Part shown: one piece after another, positions 11,244 through 20,200 of the stretch
Position numbering within the stretch: position 1 is the first letter of the stretch
How the letters are laid out: each line of letters opens with the position of its first letter
Assembly (NCBI GenBank): GCA_907163375.1
Contig: CAJQUW010000947.1
Span: 124,001 to 188,000, forward strand
Direction: 5' to 3'
DNA: 64,000 nucleotides
DNA from: Prostheceraeus crozeri
Taxonomy: Eukaryota; Platyhelminthes; Polycladida; Euryleptidae
The notes under the pieces: model-generated
The model's input: only the letters and a program-made list of their open reading frames with translations
Databases searched by the model: none
What the model was told of the DNA's origin: nothing
Translations under genes and position numbers: made by a program

Positions 11244-12807
11244 ATTTAATATAAAACATACCATCAATCAGAAGGACTTTTCTTCAGATTTCTTAACTTT
11301 GATGACTTTTATGTTCCAAATTTGTCATCTTTTAATATCCTCATCCCTATTCACATACAATGTACTAGCACATTGCCACAGCAGGGCCCATCACATTTTT
11401 GTAAAACGATCAACTTGTAACATTATTTTGATCATGACTTCCATGTAAGGTAGTTCCATCAGCATCTCATTGGCAAGAGACATCCACAAGATAAATTGAT
11501 TAAGTGATTTTGATTAAAACAGACAGATATAGTAAAGGGTGAATTGACGAAAGCATAAGTGTTTTCTGTTATTTAGCTGAGTTCGTGTTTTCAACTTTCA
11601 ACATTTTCAGATGTCGTCATTGATGATGCAGGGTGATTCAAAGGTCGCTTCAAAAAGTAGATGATATCGCAGTAAGTACGAACGAAATCACCCTGCTTTT
11701 TTCTGGTTTGAGTTACTCAGGGTATGGGATTTAACAACATGTTCACATAATCATAATACCGAATATGTGCATCATGACGATTTTCGGTAATAAAAGACAC
11801 ATTTTTTTAAGATTTTATCATCTAATGTTGCATGATTTCACTTAATATCCCCATTATCGAATAAAAGTTAATAAAAAGAGAGGAACATGATTTGACATTC
11901 AAATGCATCACCGCCTACTTTAACTACCGATTCTAATCGACGAAGAACGTCTAAGACGGCATTCGCCATTATTGAATGATGCGTGGAAAGAAGCCTGTGT
12001 TCAGTTCGTCGCTCAGTATCCACCAAGGAATTCGGCAACCTGAGATGACACGCTCACTTTTCATTCGTACCTCAAAAGTAAAGGTCTAAAATAAGACACT
12101 TTATTGAGACATTATTAGACGTTTTATTGCAAATCCATGATCAATAACGCATCGATCATCAAAAAATCCTTATTAATAAGTGGTCAATTTTGTGGGATAA
12201 TGTGGTTGTGTTGGAGTATGATTTCCTTAACCTTTCCCGAATACTGAAGTTGAGGAATAACATGTCTTCGTAGCATAAAACTGTCAACGCGTCAAAGGGA
12301 GTTAGTCTTGTGGAGACTTTTAAATCTGGATGAGGCTTTCTATGATGCGGATCCCAACATGATGGGGTTATGTCGGTTGAAAGCTAATCTGCTGAATATA
12401 GCCCAGCCGGTCGAGAGAACAGTCCAAAACTCTCTCGGAGATGAGGATTTCACAATAACTGGGAGTTCCTGTCTTGATTTCTTCAGTCTCTGAATTTGCG
12501 GGCCAGTTTCATCTGATAAACATCATTCCAATGACACTTCTGATTTCACAGAAGCGAATAGGCTACATCGTGGAAGTCAAGTCCAGGTGATCTGTCGCTG
12601 CTGCATCTTTTGAAATTAGTTTATCGGCGCAACAAAGTCAGTTAAAGCCGTTTAAAAAATCCACCAGTAGAACACACATGATTCTTGTGTCGCCTCCATA
12701 TACGATCAGATGTCCATGAAAGATATGACAATTTCTATTACTAAATACGATTCTCGTACAAGATTAATTACTTGAGCCATGTTTCCTCATCCCTGCCCTT
12801 AGCCATG

Positions 12808-12813
12808 CTATCA
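12808..12813. repeat. Target-site duplication, left copy (ctatca)
   Basis: Six bases before the element's AGT start, identical to 32,082-32,087. Confidence 0.9.
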
Positions 12814-12993
12814 AGTAATGGGAATAAGACCGTTCCAGGACACCATAAAATCAAAAAAATTAGTACTTTTAAAAACGACATAAATTTATGAATTTAGTCC
12901 CTTTTTCAGGTTTTAAAGACCTAAATTCATGAATTTAGTCTATTCAAAAAGTACCATTTTTTCAAAAAATGGTATTTTTAAAAACAACATAAA

Positions 12994-13023
12994 TCGGAGC
13001 GAAGCTCCTCTGGCTTAAGCCGA
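12994..13023 (+). repeat. Double-hairpin unit, type B (left TIR)
   Basis: tcggagcgaagctcc followed by a second small hairpin (GGCTTAAGCC region). The counterpart site in the right TIR is empty. Confidence 0.85.
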
Positions 13024-13072
13024 TTCATGAATTTGAACCCTTTTTCAGGTTATGAAGACCTAAATTCATAAA

Positions 13073-13102
13073 TCGGCTAAAGCCAGAGGAGCTTCGCTCC
13101 GA
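13073..13102 (-). repeat. Double-hairpin unit, type B, inverted (left TIR)
   Basis: Reverse complement of the 12,994 unit. The counterpart site in the right TIR is empty. The 49 bp between the two units are flipped relative to the right TIR. Confidence 0.85.
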
Positions 13103-13167
13103 TTTGGGTGTTTTTAAAAATACCCAATTTTTCACATTTTTCAAAATCTCAAATTTGAGAATTACAA

Positions 13168-13197
13168 TCGGGCGAAGCCCTAGAACCTTCGGTTCGA
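13168..13197 (+). repeat. Double-hairpin unit, type A (left TIR)
   Basis: tcgggcgaagccc then tagaaccttcggttcga: stems GGGC/GCCC and GAACC/GGTTC, each with a 3-nt loop. Confidence 0.85.
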
Positions 13198-13354
13198 TTT
13201 TCACCCTCAAAATCATGACCGTTCTAGGACACCAAAAATTATAAAAGTTGAGTAACTCAAATTTGAGAATTACAATTTTTACCTTGAAAATCATGACCGT
13301 TCTAGGACACTAAAAATTATAAAAGTTAAGAATCTCAAAATTTGAGAATTACAA

Positions 13355-13384
13355 TCGGGCGAAGCCCTAGAACCTTCGGTTCGA
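13355..13384 (+). repeat. Double-hairpin unit, type A (left TIR)
   Basis: Same 30 bp as at 13,168. The neighbouring tandem unit (13,214-13,292) is identical in context but lacks it, giving a filled/empty pair. Confidence 0.85.
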
Positions 13385-13506
13385 TTTTCATTGCTTAAAT
13401 CATGACCGTTCTAGGACACCGAAAATTAGTATTTTTAAAAACGTCTTTTAAATCCATTTTTCAGGTTTTTAAAATATATCATGTGACTAAAAATATTTCT
13501 TTAAAA

Positions 13507-14172
13507 ATGGAAGAAACAAAAGTGGAAGGAACTTCAGAAATGGAAGGAACCTCAAGAATATATCCTTCGTTATCTCAATTAAAAATAAGTGAATTAAATA
13601 TAGAAAAACACAAAGATAGAATACGCTATATGAAAGATAAGGAATCTCAATTATTATTAAGATTAGAGCATTATAAAAAATTAAGAAAGAGATGGACTAA
13701 AGTTAAGAATGTAACACAAGGAATTGGCATATTCTTAACAATAAGTTTAGGTGCTTTAACAATTGTTATATCTTCTGGTGTTTTAGTAATTCCAGTAGTT
13801 GCTACAGCTTTAACAGGTACGGGTGTTTTTGCAACTTCACTTGCTACAATGTTAGAAAAATCTTTAATAACTAAGAAACGAAAATCATTAAAAACTAAGC
13901 ATTTACATATTAAAGAAGTATATGATAAACTACATTACTACTTTCAAAGAGTATGTGATGATAATGTTATTACGTTAGATGAGATTGAAAAATTTGATCA
14001 AATAGCTAATGAAGTAAATCAAATATCATTTCAATCACAGACAGAAAAAGTTTATGATAAAAATAAAAAGGATGGTAAAATTTCTAGTGATGGTAAAACT
14101 TTTAGTGATGATAAAATTTTTTTAGAAGAGCTAAAAACTTTATTAGACAAAACTTTATTAAACAAAACTTAA
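13507..14172 (+). CDS. Polinton membrane protein of unknown function
   Basis: 221 codons from the ATG at 13,507. The frame is open upstream to 13,402, but that part lies in the TIR, so the internal Met is preferred. A charged N-terminal helix region is followed by a long hydrophobic, Gly/Ala/Val-rich stretch (residues about 80-115, ISLGALTIVISSGVLVIP and following), likely two membrane helices. A helical Lys/Asp-rich tail contains ITLDEIEKFDQIANE. Proteins with two membrane helices plus a helical tail of this kind recur in invertebrate Polintons; the function is not known. It is the only plus-strand gene in the left half. Confidence 0.65.
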   Translation: MEETKVEGTSEMEGTSRIYPSLSQLKISELNIEKHKDRIRYMKDKESQLLLRLEHYKKLRKRWTKVKNVTQGIGIFLTISLGALTIVISSGVLVIPVVATALTGTGVFATSLATMLEKSLITKKRKSLKTKHLHIKEVYDKLHYYFQRVCDDNVITLDEIEKFDQIANEVNQISFQSQTEKVYDKNKKDGKISSDGKTFSDDKIFLEELKTLLDKTLLNKT

Positions 14173-14242
14173 TACGAGAAAATTTTAAACGAGAAAATTT
14201 TAAACGTGAAAACTTTAAACGTGAAAACTTTAAACGAAAAGA
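14173..14242. repeat. 18-bp tandem repeat after the membrane-protein gene
   Basis: Four near-copies of aaacgtgaaaactttaaa directly follow the stop codon. Confidence 0.7.
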
Positions 14243-14404
14243 TGTCAAACAACAAAGCAATAAAAAAATAATTTGTTCAGTAAAATGTTTTTGCTGTATA
14301 CCAATGTTACCACAAAATTCAAATATTATATTTTAAAAAAATAGACAAAATTAAAGCTGATAATAAAAAATAAAATATTAAAACATTATATTTGTATATT
14401 TTTA

Positions 14405-15193
14405 TTACTCGGTAAACAATTGTTCGATAACTCTTTCATGAATTTTTTTATCAATATTAATTGTGATAAATCCATAATCTTTTGACCAAGCATTATTACA
14501 CGATTGTTTAAATTCATCTTTATCTCTTATACATAAATCTCTTAACAAATCACTTAAGTTTCTTGCATTTATTTCAAATAGTATAAATATATTTGCATTC
14601 TTTCTAATAACACTTCCATCTAATGAATACATACTTTGTGTCAAATAAAATACACTACAGTTATTATGTCTACCTCTTGTGAAATAATTTCTTTGAACTG
14701 ACTGATTTCTATCATTAACACAATCATCAAAAATTACACAATGTTTCATTGTTTTATCTAGTTTACTAGGATCTTGCATATTACCACTATCATCTATTAA
14801 TTGTATTTTTATATGCTTATTTTTATTGGATTCAACTAATTGTTTATTTTTTGCTGCTTCTTCACACCACAAATTTATTTCTTCTTCATATTCAGATTTT
14901 TCGTATTCTTCGAATAGAGAAGCAATTGCTGTTTTTGTAAGATTATTTTCAAATCCATATTTTAAAAATTGATAGACGGGTTGTTCTGCCGTTGTTGTAT
15001 AAATTATAAGATTGTTATAATCCAAAAAATTTGGAGTCGTTAAAATTTTAAATAATAGATATGTTTTTCCACATCCTGATCTTCCACAAATAACTGACAA
15101 AACTTTATTAGATAAATTTGGATGATGATTAAATTTAAGTTTTTTTTTATTTAAAGTCATTTCATTCATTTTTAAAGTAATAAATTCATCCAT
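14405..15193 (-). CDS. Genome-packaging ATPase (A32/FtsK-HerA type)
   Basis: 262 codons. Walker A GRSGCGKT lies at residues 37-44 and a Walker B-like strand, CVIFDD, near residue 150, followed by an Asn/Arg-rich sensor region (RNYFTRGRHNNCSVFYLTQS). This layout and length are those of the Polinton/NCLDV packaging ATPase, which pumps the DNA genome into capsids. It lies beside the penton-like gene on the same strand, as is usual in morphogenesis modules. The frame is whole and the start at 15,193 has no better rival. Confidence 0.9.
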   Translation of the reverse strand: MDEFITLKMNEMTLNKKKLKFNHHPNLSNKVLSVICGRSGCGKTYLLFKILTTPNFLDYNNLIIYTTTAEQPVYQFLKYGFENNLTKTAIASLFEEYEKSEYEEEINLWCEEAAKNKQLVESNKNKHIKIQLIDDSGNMQDPSKLDKTMKHCVIFDDCVNDRNQSVQRNYFTRGRHNNCSVFYLTQSMYSLDGSVIRKNANIFILFEINARNLSDLLRDLCIRDKDEFKQSCNNAWSKDYGFITINIDKKIHERVIEQLFTE

Positions 15194-15258
15194 TATTGAA
15201 TTAGTGTTTTTAAAAACAAAAATATAAAAATTTTAATTTAAGTTTATTTTTTGTTTCT

Positions 15259-15319
15259 AATAATAAGATTAATAAGATTAATAAGATTAATAAGATTAAT
15301 AAGATTAATAAGATTAATA
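15259..15319. repeat. 9-bp tandem repeat (aagattaat) between two genes
   Basis: About seven copies of a simple AT-rich unit lie between the ATPase and penton-like genes. Confidence 0.85.
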
Positions 15320-15387
15320 ATGAAAATGATAAAAAAAATTAAACTTCTCTATTGTAGCGTAAAAGTTTATACCTCTCGAACGGGAGT

Positions 15388-16176
15388 TTATACCTCCCGT
15401 ACCAAAAGATCTATCATAATCTCTTCACCTCCAAAATTTATTTCTCGTCCTTTTTCATCAGTGATTCTAATGCCAATGTTGTTAATAGTTTTTCTTGTAA
15501 TAGGAAAATATATTAATGTTTGTGGAATTACATTTAATCTATAACCAATGGGTACAGTAAAAGCTGGAAAACTGAATATTAAATTTGATAATTTACCATT
15601 TATATATCCTCCTTCAATAATGTCACAATGTACAACAATTGAATTTATTTCAGTTATTTTTGGAATCTTCTCACCTAAATGATAACCTTGTCTATAGGTT
15701 TGTTTATTAAATCCTAATAGCTTTGACAATGATCTATCATGATTAAAATCAACTTGATGATTTTCGTCTAAAGTAAGAGAAAATTTATTAACTGCCGGTT
15801 CAACTGCAAAATGTAATTGTTTCTTATCTTTAAATGGTATACCTAAATGCCTCTTAATTTCATTTGATATTGTTTCAACTTCGTAAGAACCAGGAAGAAA
15901 AGTTAGTATTTTCCATGTTTTGCCTTTATCAGTAGAATATCTAAATTGATCATTCACATCTTTGATAACGTTTTGAATAGTGTTAAATGTGGAGAAACTA
16001 GTCAATGCAATTTGATAATTTTTATTTTGTTCCAAATGTAGAATGGGTTCTAAATTACAAGTGTGTGATGAAGTAGTTGTTATAATTTTTAACGTCGTAC
16101 TAAATTTTGATGAACCCAAAATCTCTGTTAAATTTTCTAAATGATTATTAATTTTGTCTAAATCTGCTGAACACAT
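15388..16176 (-). CDS. Minor capsid (penton-like) protein
   Basis: 262 codons. The sequence matches the pattern of the Polinton minor capsid protein, a single jelly roll that sits at the capsid vertices: LEQNKNYQIALTSFSTFNTI early, FLPGSYEVETISNEIKRHLG in the middle, and a hydrophobic C-terminal half with LIFSFPAFTVPIGYRLN and VIPQTLIYFPITRKTI. Its size and place beside the packaging ATPase agree. A small inverted repeat (acgggag with ctcccgt, 15,380-15,400) straddles the stop codon and may help end the transcript. The frame is whole. Confidence 0.85.
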   Translation of the reverse strand: MCSADLDKINNHLENLTEILGSSKFSTTLKIITTTSSHTCNLEPILHLEQNKNYQIALTSFSTFNTIQNVIKDVNDQFRYSTDKGKTWKILTFLPGSYEVETISNEIKRHLGIPFKDKKQLHFAVEPAVNKFSLTLDENHQVDFNHDRSLSKLLGFNKQTYRQGYHLGEKIPKITEINSIVVHCDIIEGGYINGKLSNLIFSFPAFTVPIGYRLNVIPQTLIYFPITRKTINNIGIRITDEKGREINFGGEEIMIDLLVREV

Positions 16177-16195
16177 TTTTAAACTAAAAAATTAA

Positions 16196-16275
16196 ATAAA
16201 TATTTTTTTATGAAATATTTTTTTATGAAATATTTTTTTATGAAATATTTTTTTATGAAATTTTTTTTATGAAAT
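16196..16275. repeat. 15-16 bp AT tandem repeat
   Basis: About five copies of tatgaaatatttttt lie between two genes. Confidence 0.85.
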
Positions 16276-16290
16276 TTTTTTTTATAAAAA

Positions 16291-17127
16291 TTAGAAACAA
16301 CATATTTCAGCTACACTTTTATAATCCTCTTCATTTAGAATCTTTTTTTCTAACAGTCTTTTCAATATAGCATGAATTTCATTGAAACTAGAATTATGTC
16401 CTTCTTTTATTGCAGATATTAAAATATTTAATCTATTTAGTAATTCTTGTGGATCATCTGGTAAAAATATGGTTGTTTCTGTTTTCTGTTTTTTTGTTTT
16501 CTGTTTATCAGATAAACCTTTCCCTACTTTAACTCCCGTTGATAATAAATTTTCTAATTGTTTATAACGTCTAAGAGTTTTTACTGTGCCAACTCTATCT
16601 AATATAGTTTTATATTTTATTAGATCTTCTACAGCATAATTTTTTAAATCTGCTCCTCTTAAAAGATCAACAAAATTTCTATCTAAACTAATAGGTTTTT
16701 TATCTGGAGTAAAAATTAATCCTCGTAAAGGTTGTGGAAATATTTCTTTACCACCAAGATAAAATCTTGCAAATAATTTTTTATCTAAAAAGAAAGTAGC
16801 ATGTTCGAATAACATAGATTTTGGTAATTTTTTATCTATGTTTGCCTCTAATAAACCATAGTCATCTAATAGTGTTTTAAGTACAGGATCCGCTATATCA
16901 ACACGTTTTTCATTAAGTTCCTTTTCAAGAGTTTTAAATGGTTCGACAGTTTTTTCATAATCAGTTTTTACTTCTTCAGTTAATTTTAATTTATCAAACA
17001 TATCAGATTGAATACCAGCTTTTGTCATTCTATGTTGTAGATGATTTTCTTTCATAATATTTCTTTGTTTTATTAATTCGTCTAATTGTTTTATTCTTTT
17101 AAAATTATCAGCTCTAACTTTATCCAT
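16291..17127 (-). CDS. Conserved Polinton protein of unknown function
   Basis: 278 codons, highly charged. A helical, coiled-coil-like N-terminus (KRIKQLDELIKQRNIMKENH) is followed by a central part with FARFYLGGKEIFPQPLRGLI, a basic stretch near residue 210, and a C-terminal helical part (LLNRLNILISAIKEGHNS and following). A gene with this ending often accompanies the Polinton capsid genes, but its role is not established. The first 29 residues or so are repeated in the small frame at 24,508-24,681. Confidence 0.6.
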   Translation of the reverse strand: MDKVRADNFKRIKQLDELIKQRNIMKENHLQHRMTKAGIQSDMFDKLKLTEEVKTDYEKTVEPFKTLEKELNEKRVDIADPVLKTLLDDYGLLEANIDKKLPKSMLFEHATFFLDKKLFARFYLGGKEIFPQPLRGLIFTPDKKPISLDRNFVDLLRGADLKNYAVEDLIKYKTILDRVGTVKTLRRYKQLENLLSTGVKVGKGLSDKQKTKKQKTETTIFLPDDPQELLNRLNILISAIKEGHNSSFNEIHAILKRLLEKKILNEEDYKSVAEICCF

Positions 17128-17235
17128 TTTTATATGATAATTTTATATTATTATTTTATTTTATTTTATAATATTTTATATTTTTATATTGTTATATTGT
17201 TATATTGTTATATTTAGAAAATAGAAATTAGAAAA

Positions 17236-20200
17236 TTAAAAAGGTAAAGTAGTTATTCCATCAGGCAAAATTTTTCTTTTATCATCAAATGGATCTAATG
17301 CTAATTTATGTTCTTCTTTTAAATACATTTTATGTTTTTTTGAATTAAGTCTATAATTACATGCTGTTTTTATTTCATTATTAAATAATGCATTTTTATA
17401 ATCTTGAAATGTTATTTGATTAGCCACTGATGCCTTTGAAATTCCTTTTAATGTTTTATGTGTTTTAACGGGCGAAGCCCTGGAAGACATCTCTAATGTC
17501 CTAATATTTTTAGTTGTATCATAACAGTAACATTTAGATTTTAAAAATATGGCTTCTGTTATGAAATCTTCATTTCCTTCTAATTCATCTTTTACTTTAC
17601 ATAAATCAGAAGGATGAATAATATCTTTTATTTTATTAATTTCTTTATCTAGTGAAGAACCATATGGTATTGTTAATTCTAAGAAAACAGAATCGGTATC
17701 TGTAAAGTGTAATTTATAGTTTTTACCATAAGCAGGTGCTAAATAATCATATATAAAACTATACATAAATAGTTTAGCTAATTCTAATATAGTGAAACCT
17801 ATAAAATTAAACTTATCATGTTTTACAATGCTTCTTCTTAGATGTACAGCACATAGTTCATCACTGAATCTAGTAGTTCTTTTATATGTAGGTTTCCTTG
17901 TTAAATTTTGAAACCTATCTTTATCATAAACTATTTCAATATTTTGTCTATTACGCACATTTTCTAAAGTCTTACCATAAAATGCATTATTCATTAATTT
18001 GAAGAACACGTTTCCAAAATCATCTTTATTTCTTTTAGATATTTTGCGTTTTTCAATATTGAACTCAATATAATCTTTTAACCATTTAGATTTTTTATAC
18101 ACTAGTTTCCGGTGAATTTTTGTGAGAATCATTCCATGATCTAAATACCAATCTAGCATTCTTCCTTCAACAACATACTTTCCTTTATTGCTTTGTGTTA
18201 ACATAAGTTTTTTTGTTGGCCTATATTTCTTAGGAATTAAAGATTTTTGATAATCTGAAAAATCTTCTATATTGGGAATTTTGTTTTCTGGGCAGAAAGG
18301 ATAATATTTTGTTGCATCTTTTATATAATCAGGATATACTAAATCAACTTCATATATATAACCAGAATTACGATTTCCATCATATGTTTTTTGATAATCA
18401 AGATTATTACACCATGTCATCTCACCTGTTGGTAATTCTTGTATCATGCAAGAAGAATATAAGCTATTAAAATCATAATATAACAAATAGTTTTCTCGCA
18501 TGAATTCATCAATTGCTTTTTCACGTTCTACTCCTTCTCGTTTCGTTCGAAAAATTTCTAATATTTTTTCTTTTTCTTCTGGAGATAAAGGTTTCATTAT
18601 TCCATATTCTTGTGGATTTACTTTCTTATTATAACATTTAACATATCTATTACCTAAAACGGATGAAACTCCACCTCTAATTCCAGATTCAAAAAATAAT
18701 AATTTATCATATGTATTTTCTTTATAATGTTTAAGTTTAACGGACTTTGTCCTAGAGCCATCGGCTTGAACATTTGTATGTTTTAATCCTGCTAACCATG
18801 TTAAACCTGGTGTAGAATAACAATAACATGGATCTATTCCGTAATATTCTAAACACATATCACGAAAGTTTTCAAAAAGATCAGCTAGTATTAATACATC
18901 TATCTGTAGATATTTCATTGTATAATCATACATTGTTTTACAATTTAACTCTCTCCAATTTTTTTCAGCTTCTGCATAATCTTCTTCAGATAATTGTGAT
19001 TGTTTTAATGTTGATTTAAATTTATTTATTGGAGGAAGTTGTTCTTCTTCCATAATTTTATTCACAGAATTAAAATCTCCAGTTATGTACTCATACGGAA
19101 ATATTCCTTTTAAAGGTTTTAAATTATATTTATTTAATATTTTACATTGTTCAGGTTTCAAAGTTTTTCCCATAACATCTAATGAATAAGGAGTAAAAAA
19201 TCTAAATGCATCTAAAATTCTAATACAACCTAATTGCATTGAAAAATATTCTTCTTCTTGTTTACATAGTACATTTATTTTTTGTTGTTGTAATTTTTCT
19301 GATGAAAATAAATCTTTCATTACTAGATGAAAATCATATTTAGAACCATTGTAGAAATATAGAGGAACAAAGTTATATTTAAATTTGTTAGCATTAAGAT
19401 TACAAGAATTATGTGCTGCACCTCTATATAATCCATTTAGATGATCATGATCTTTTACTTTATCAATATATCTACCTCTACCAGTTTTATATTTATTTGT
19501 AAAACCTTTTCCACAGTAATAACAATTTATTTCATAATAAAATTCTTTTCTTTCTTCATCCGTTAATGGTATCATGGGTTTATTTGTTTCAAGCAATTGT
19601 GAAAAAAGTCCTTGTAATTCTTCTACTTTCTTTGTAAACATTTCTGAACTATCTTCACCATAGTATTGTAAATATTCTGATTTAAATAATTCAGGATAAT
19701 TCGAATGAATGTACATTCCCCAACATAATGGTTTTTGTTCAAATAAATTTTTTTCTTTACTTTTTTCAGAATTATAATTTTCAGAATTATTTTTTTCAGA
19801 ATTAAAAACCGAAGGTTCTAGGGCTTGGCCCGTACAATTTTCAGAATTATTTTTTTCAGAATCGGGTGAAGCCCTGGAACTTTCCGTTTGATTTTGTGTC
19901 ATATTAACATTATATGCTTCAAAATCACAATAAATAGTAAAGGGTACTTTATTTTTAAAATACCATTTATTATATTCTAAATAATCATCTTTTGGAAATG
20001 TGTTTCTGACTGCTTCATTTTGTTGACAATTCTCCAAATGTCTATTCATTTCTTCTAAAGTTCTAAAACTTGTCATACATTGAAGACAAGGAAAATTTTT
20101 ATTATCTGAAGTTTTTGTAAATATAGAAACATCTTTACACAATATAAAATGTCCCTGATAATATAATATATTCGCTTGTGCTGGTTGTTTTGTCTGTTCT

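Larger units (their letters stand above)
9510..12807. other. Host intergenic or intronic sequence with two hairpin elements
   Basis: No credible gene. It holds the foldback at 10,128-10,295, the hairpin and hammerhead-like motif at 11,165-11,243, and a short inverted pair (gcagggtgatt near 11,626 with aatcaccctgc near 11,684). A short frame at 12,308-12,493 has no recognisable feature. Confidence 0.5.
12814..13498 (+). repeat. Left TIR of Polinton element 1
   Basis: Inverted match to 31,542-32,081. It is built of short palindrome-rich units (attcatgaat, ctgaaaaaggg) and a tandem unit of about 79 bp starting catgaccgttctagg at about 13,214, 13,293 and 13,401. It carries four double-hairpin units; the right TIR carries one. 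The TIR end is the presumed protein-primed replication origin of the family. Confidence 0.9.

Noticed and set aside
10620-11448. Short plus-strand frames
   Set aside because: No motif, no splice sites of quality, composition like the flanks.
13025-13294. Frame of 89 codons in the left TIR, with a partner at 31,661-31,885
   Set aside because: Both are the same TIR tandem repeat read through; they run across hairpin insertions and have no motif.
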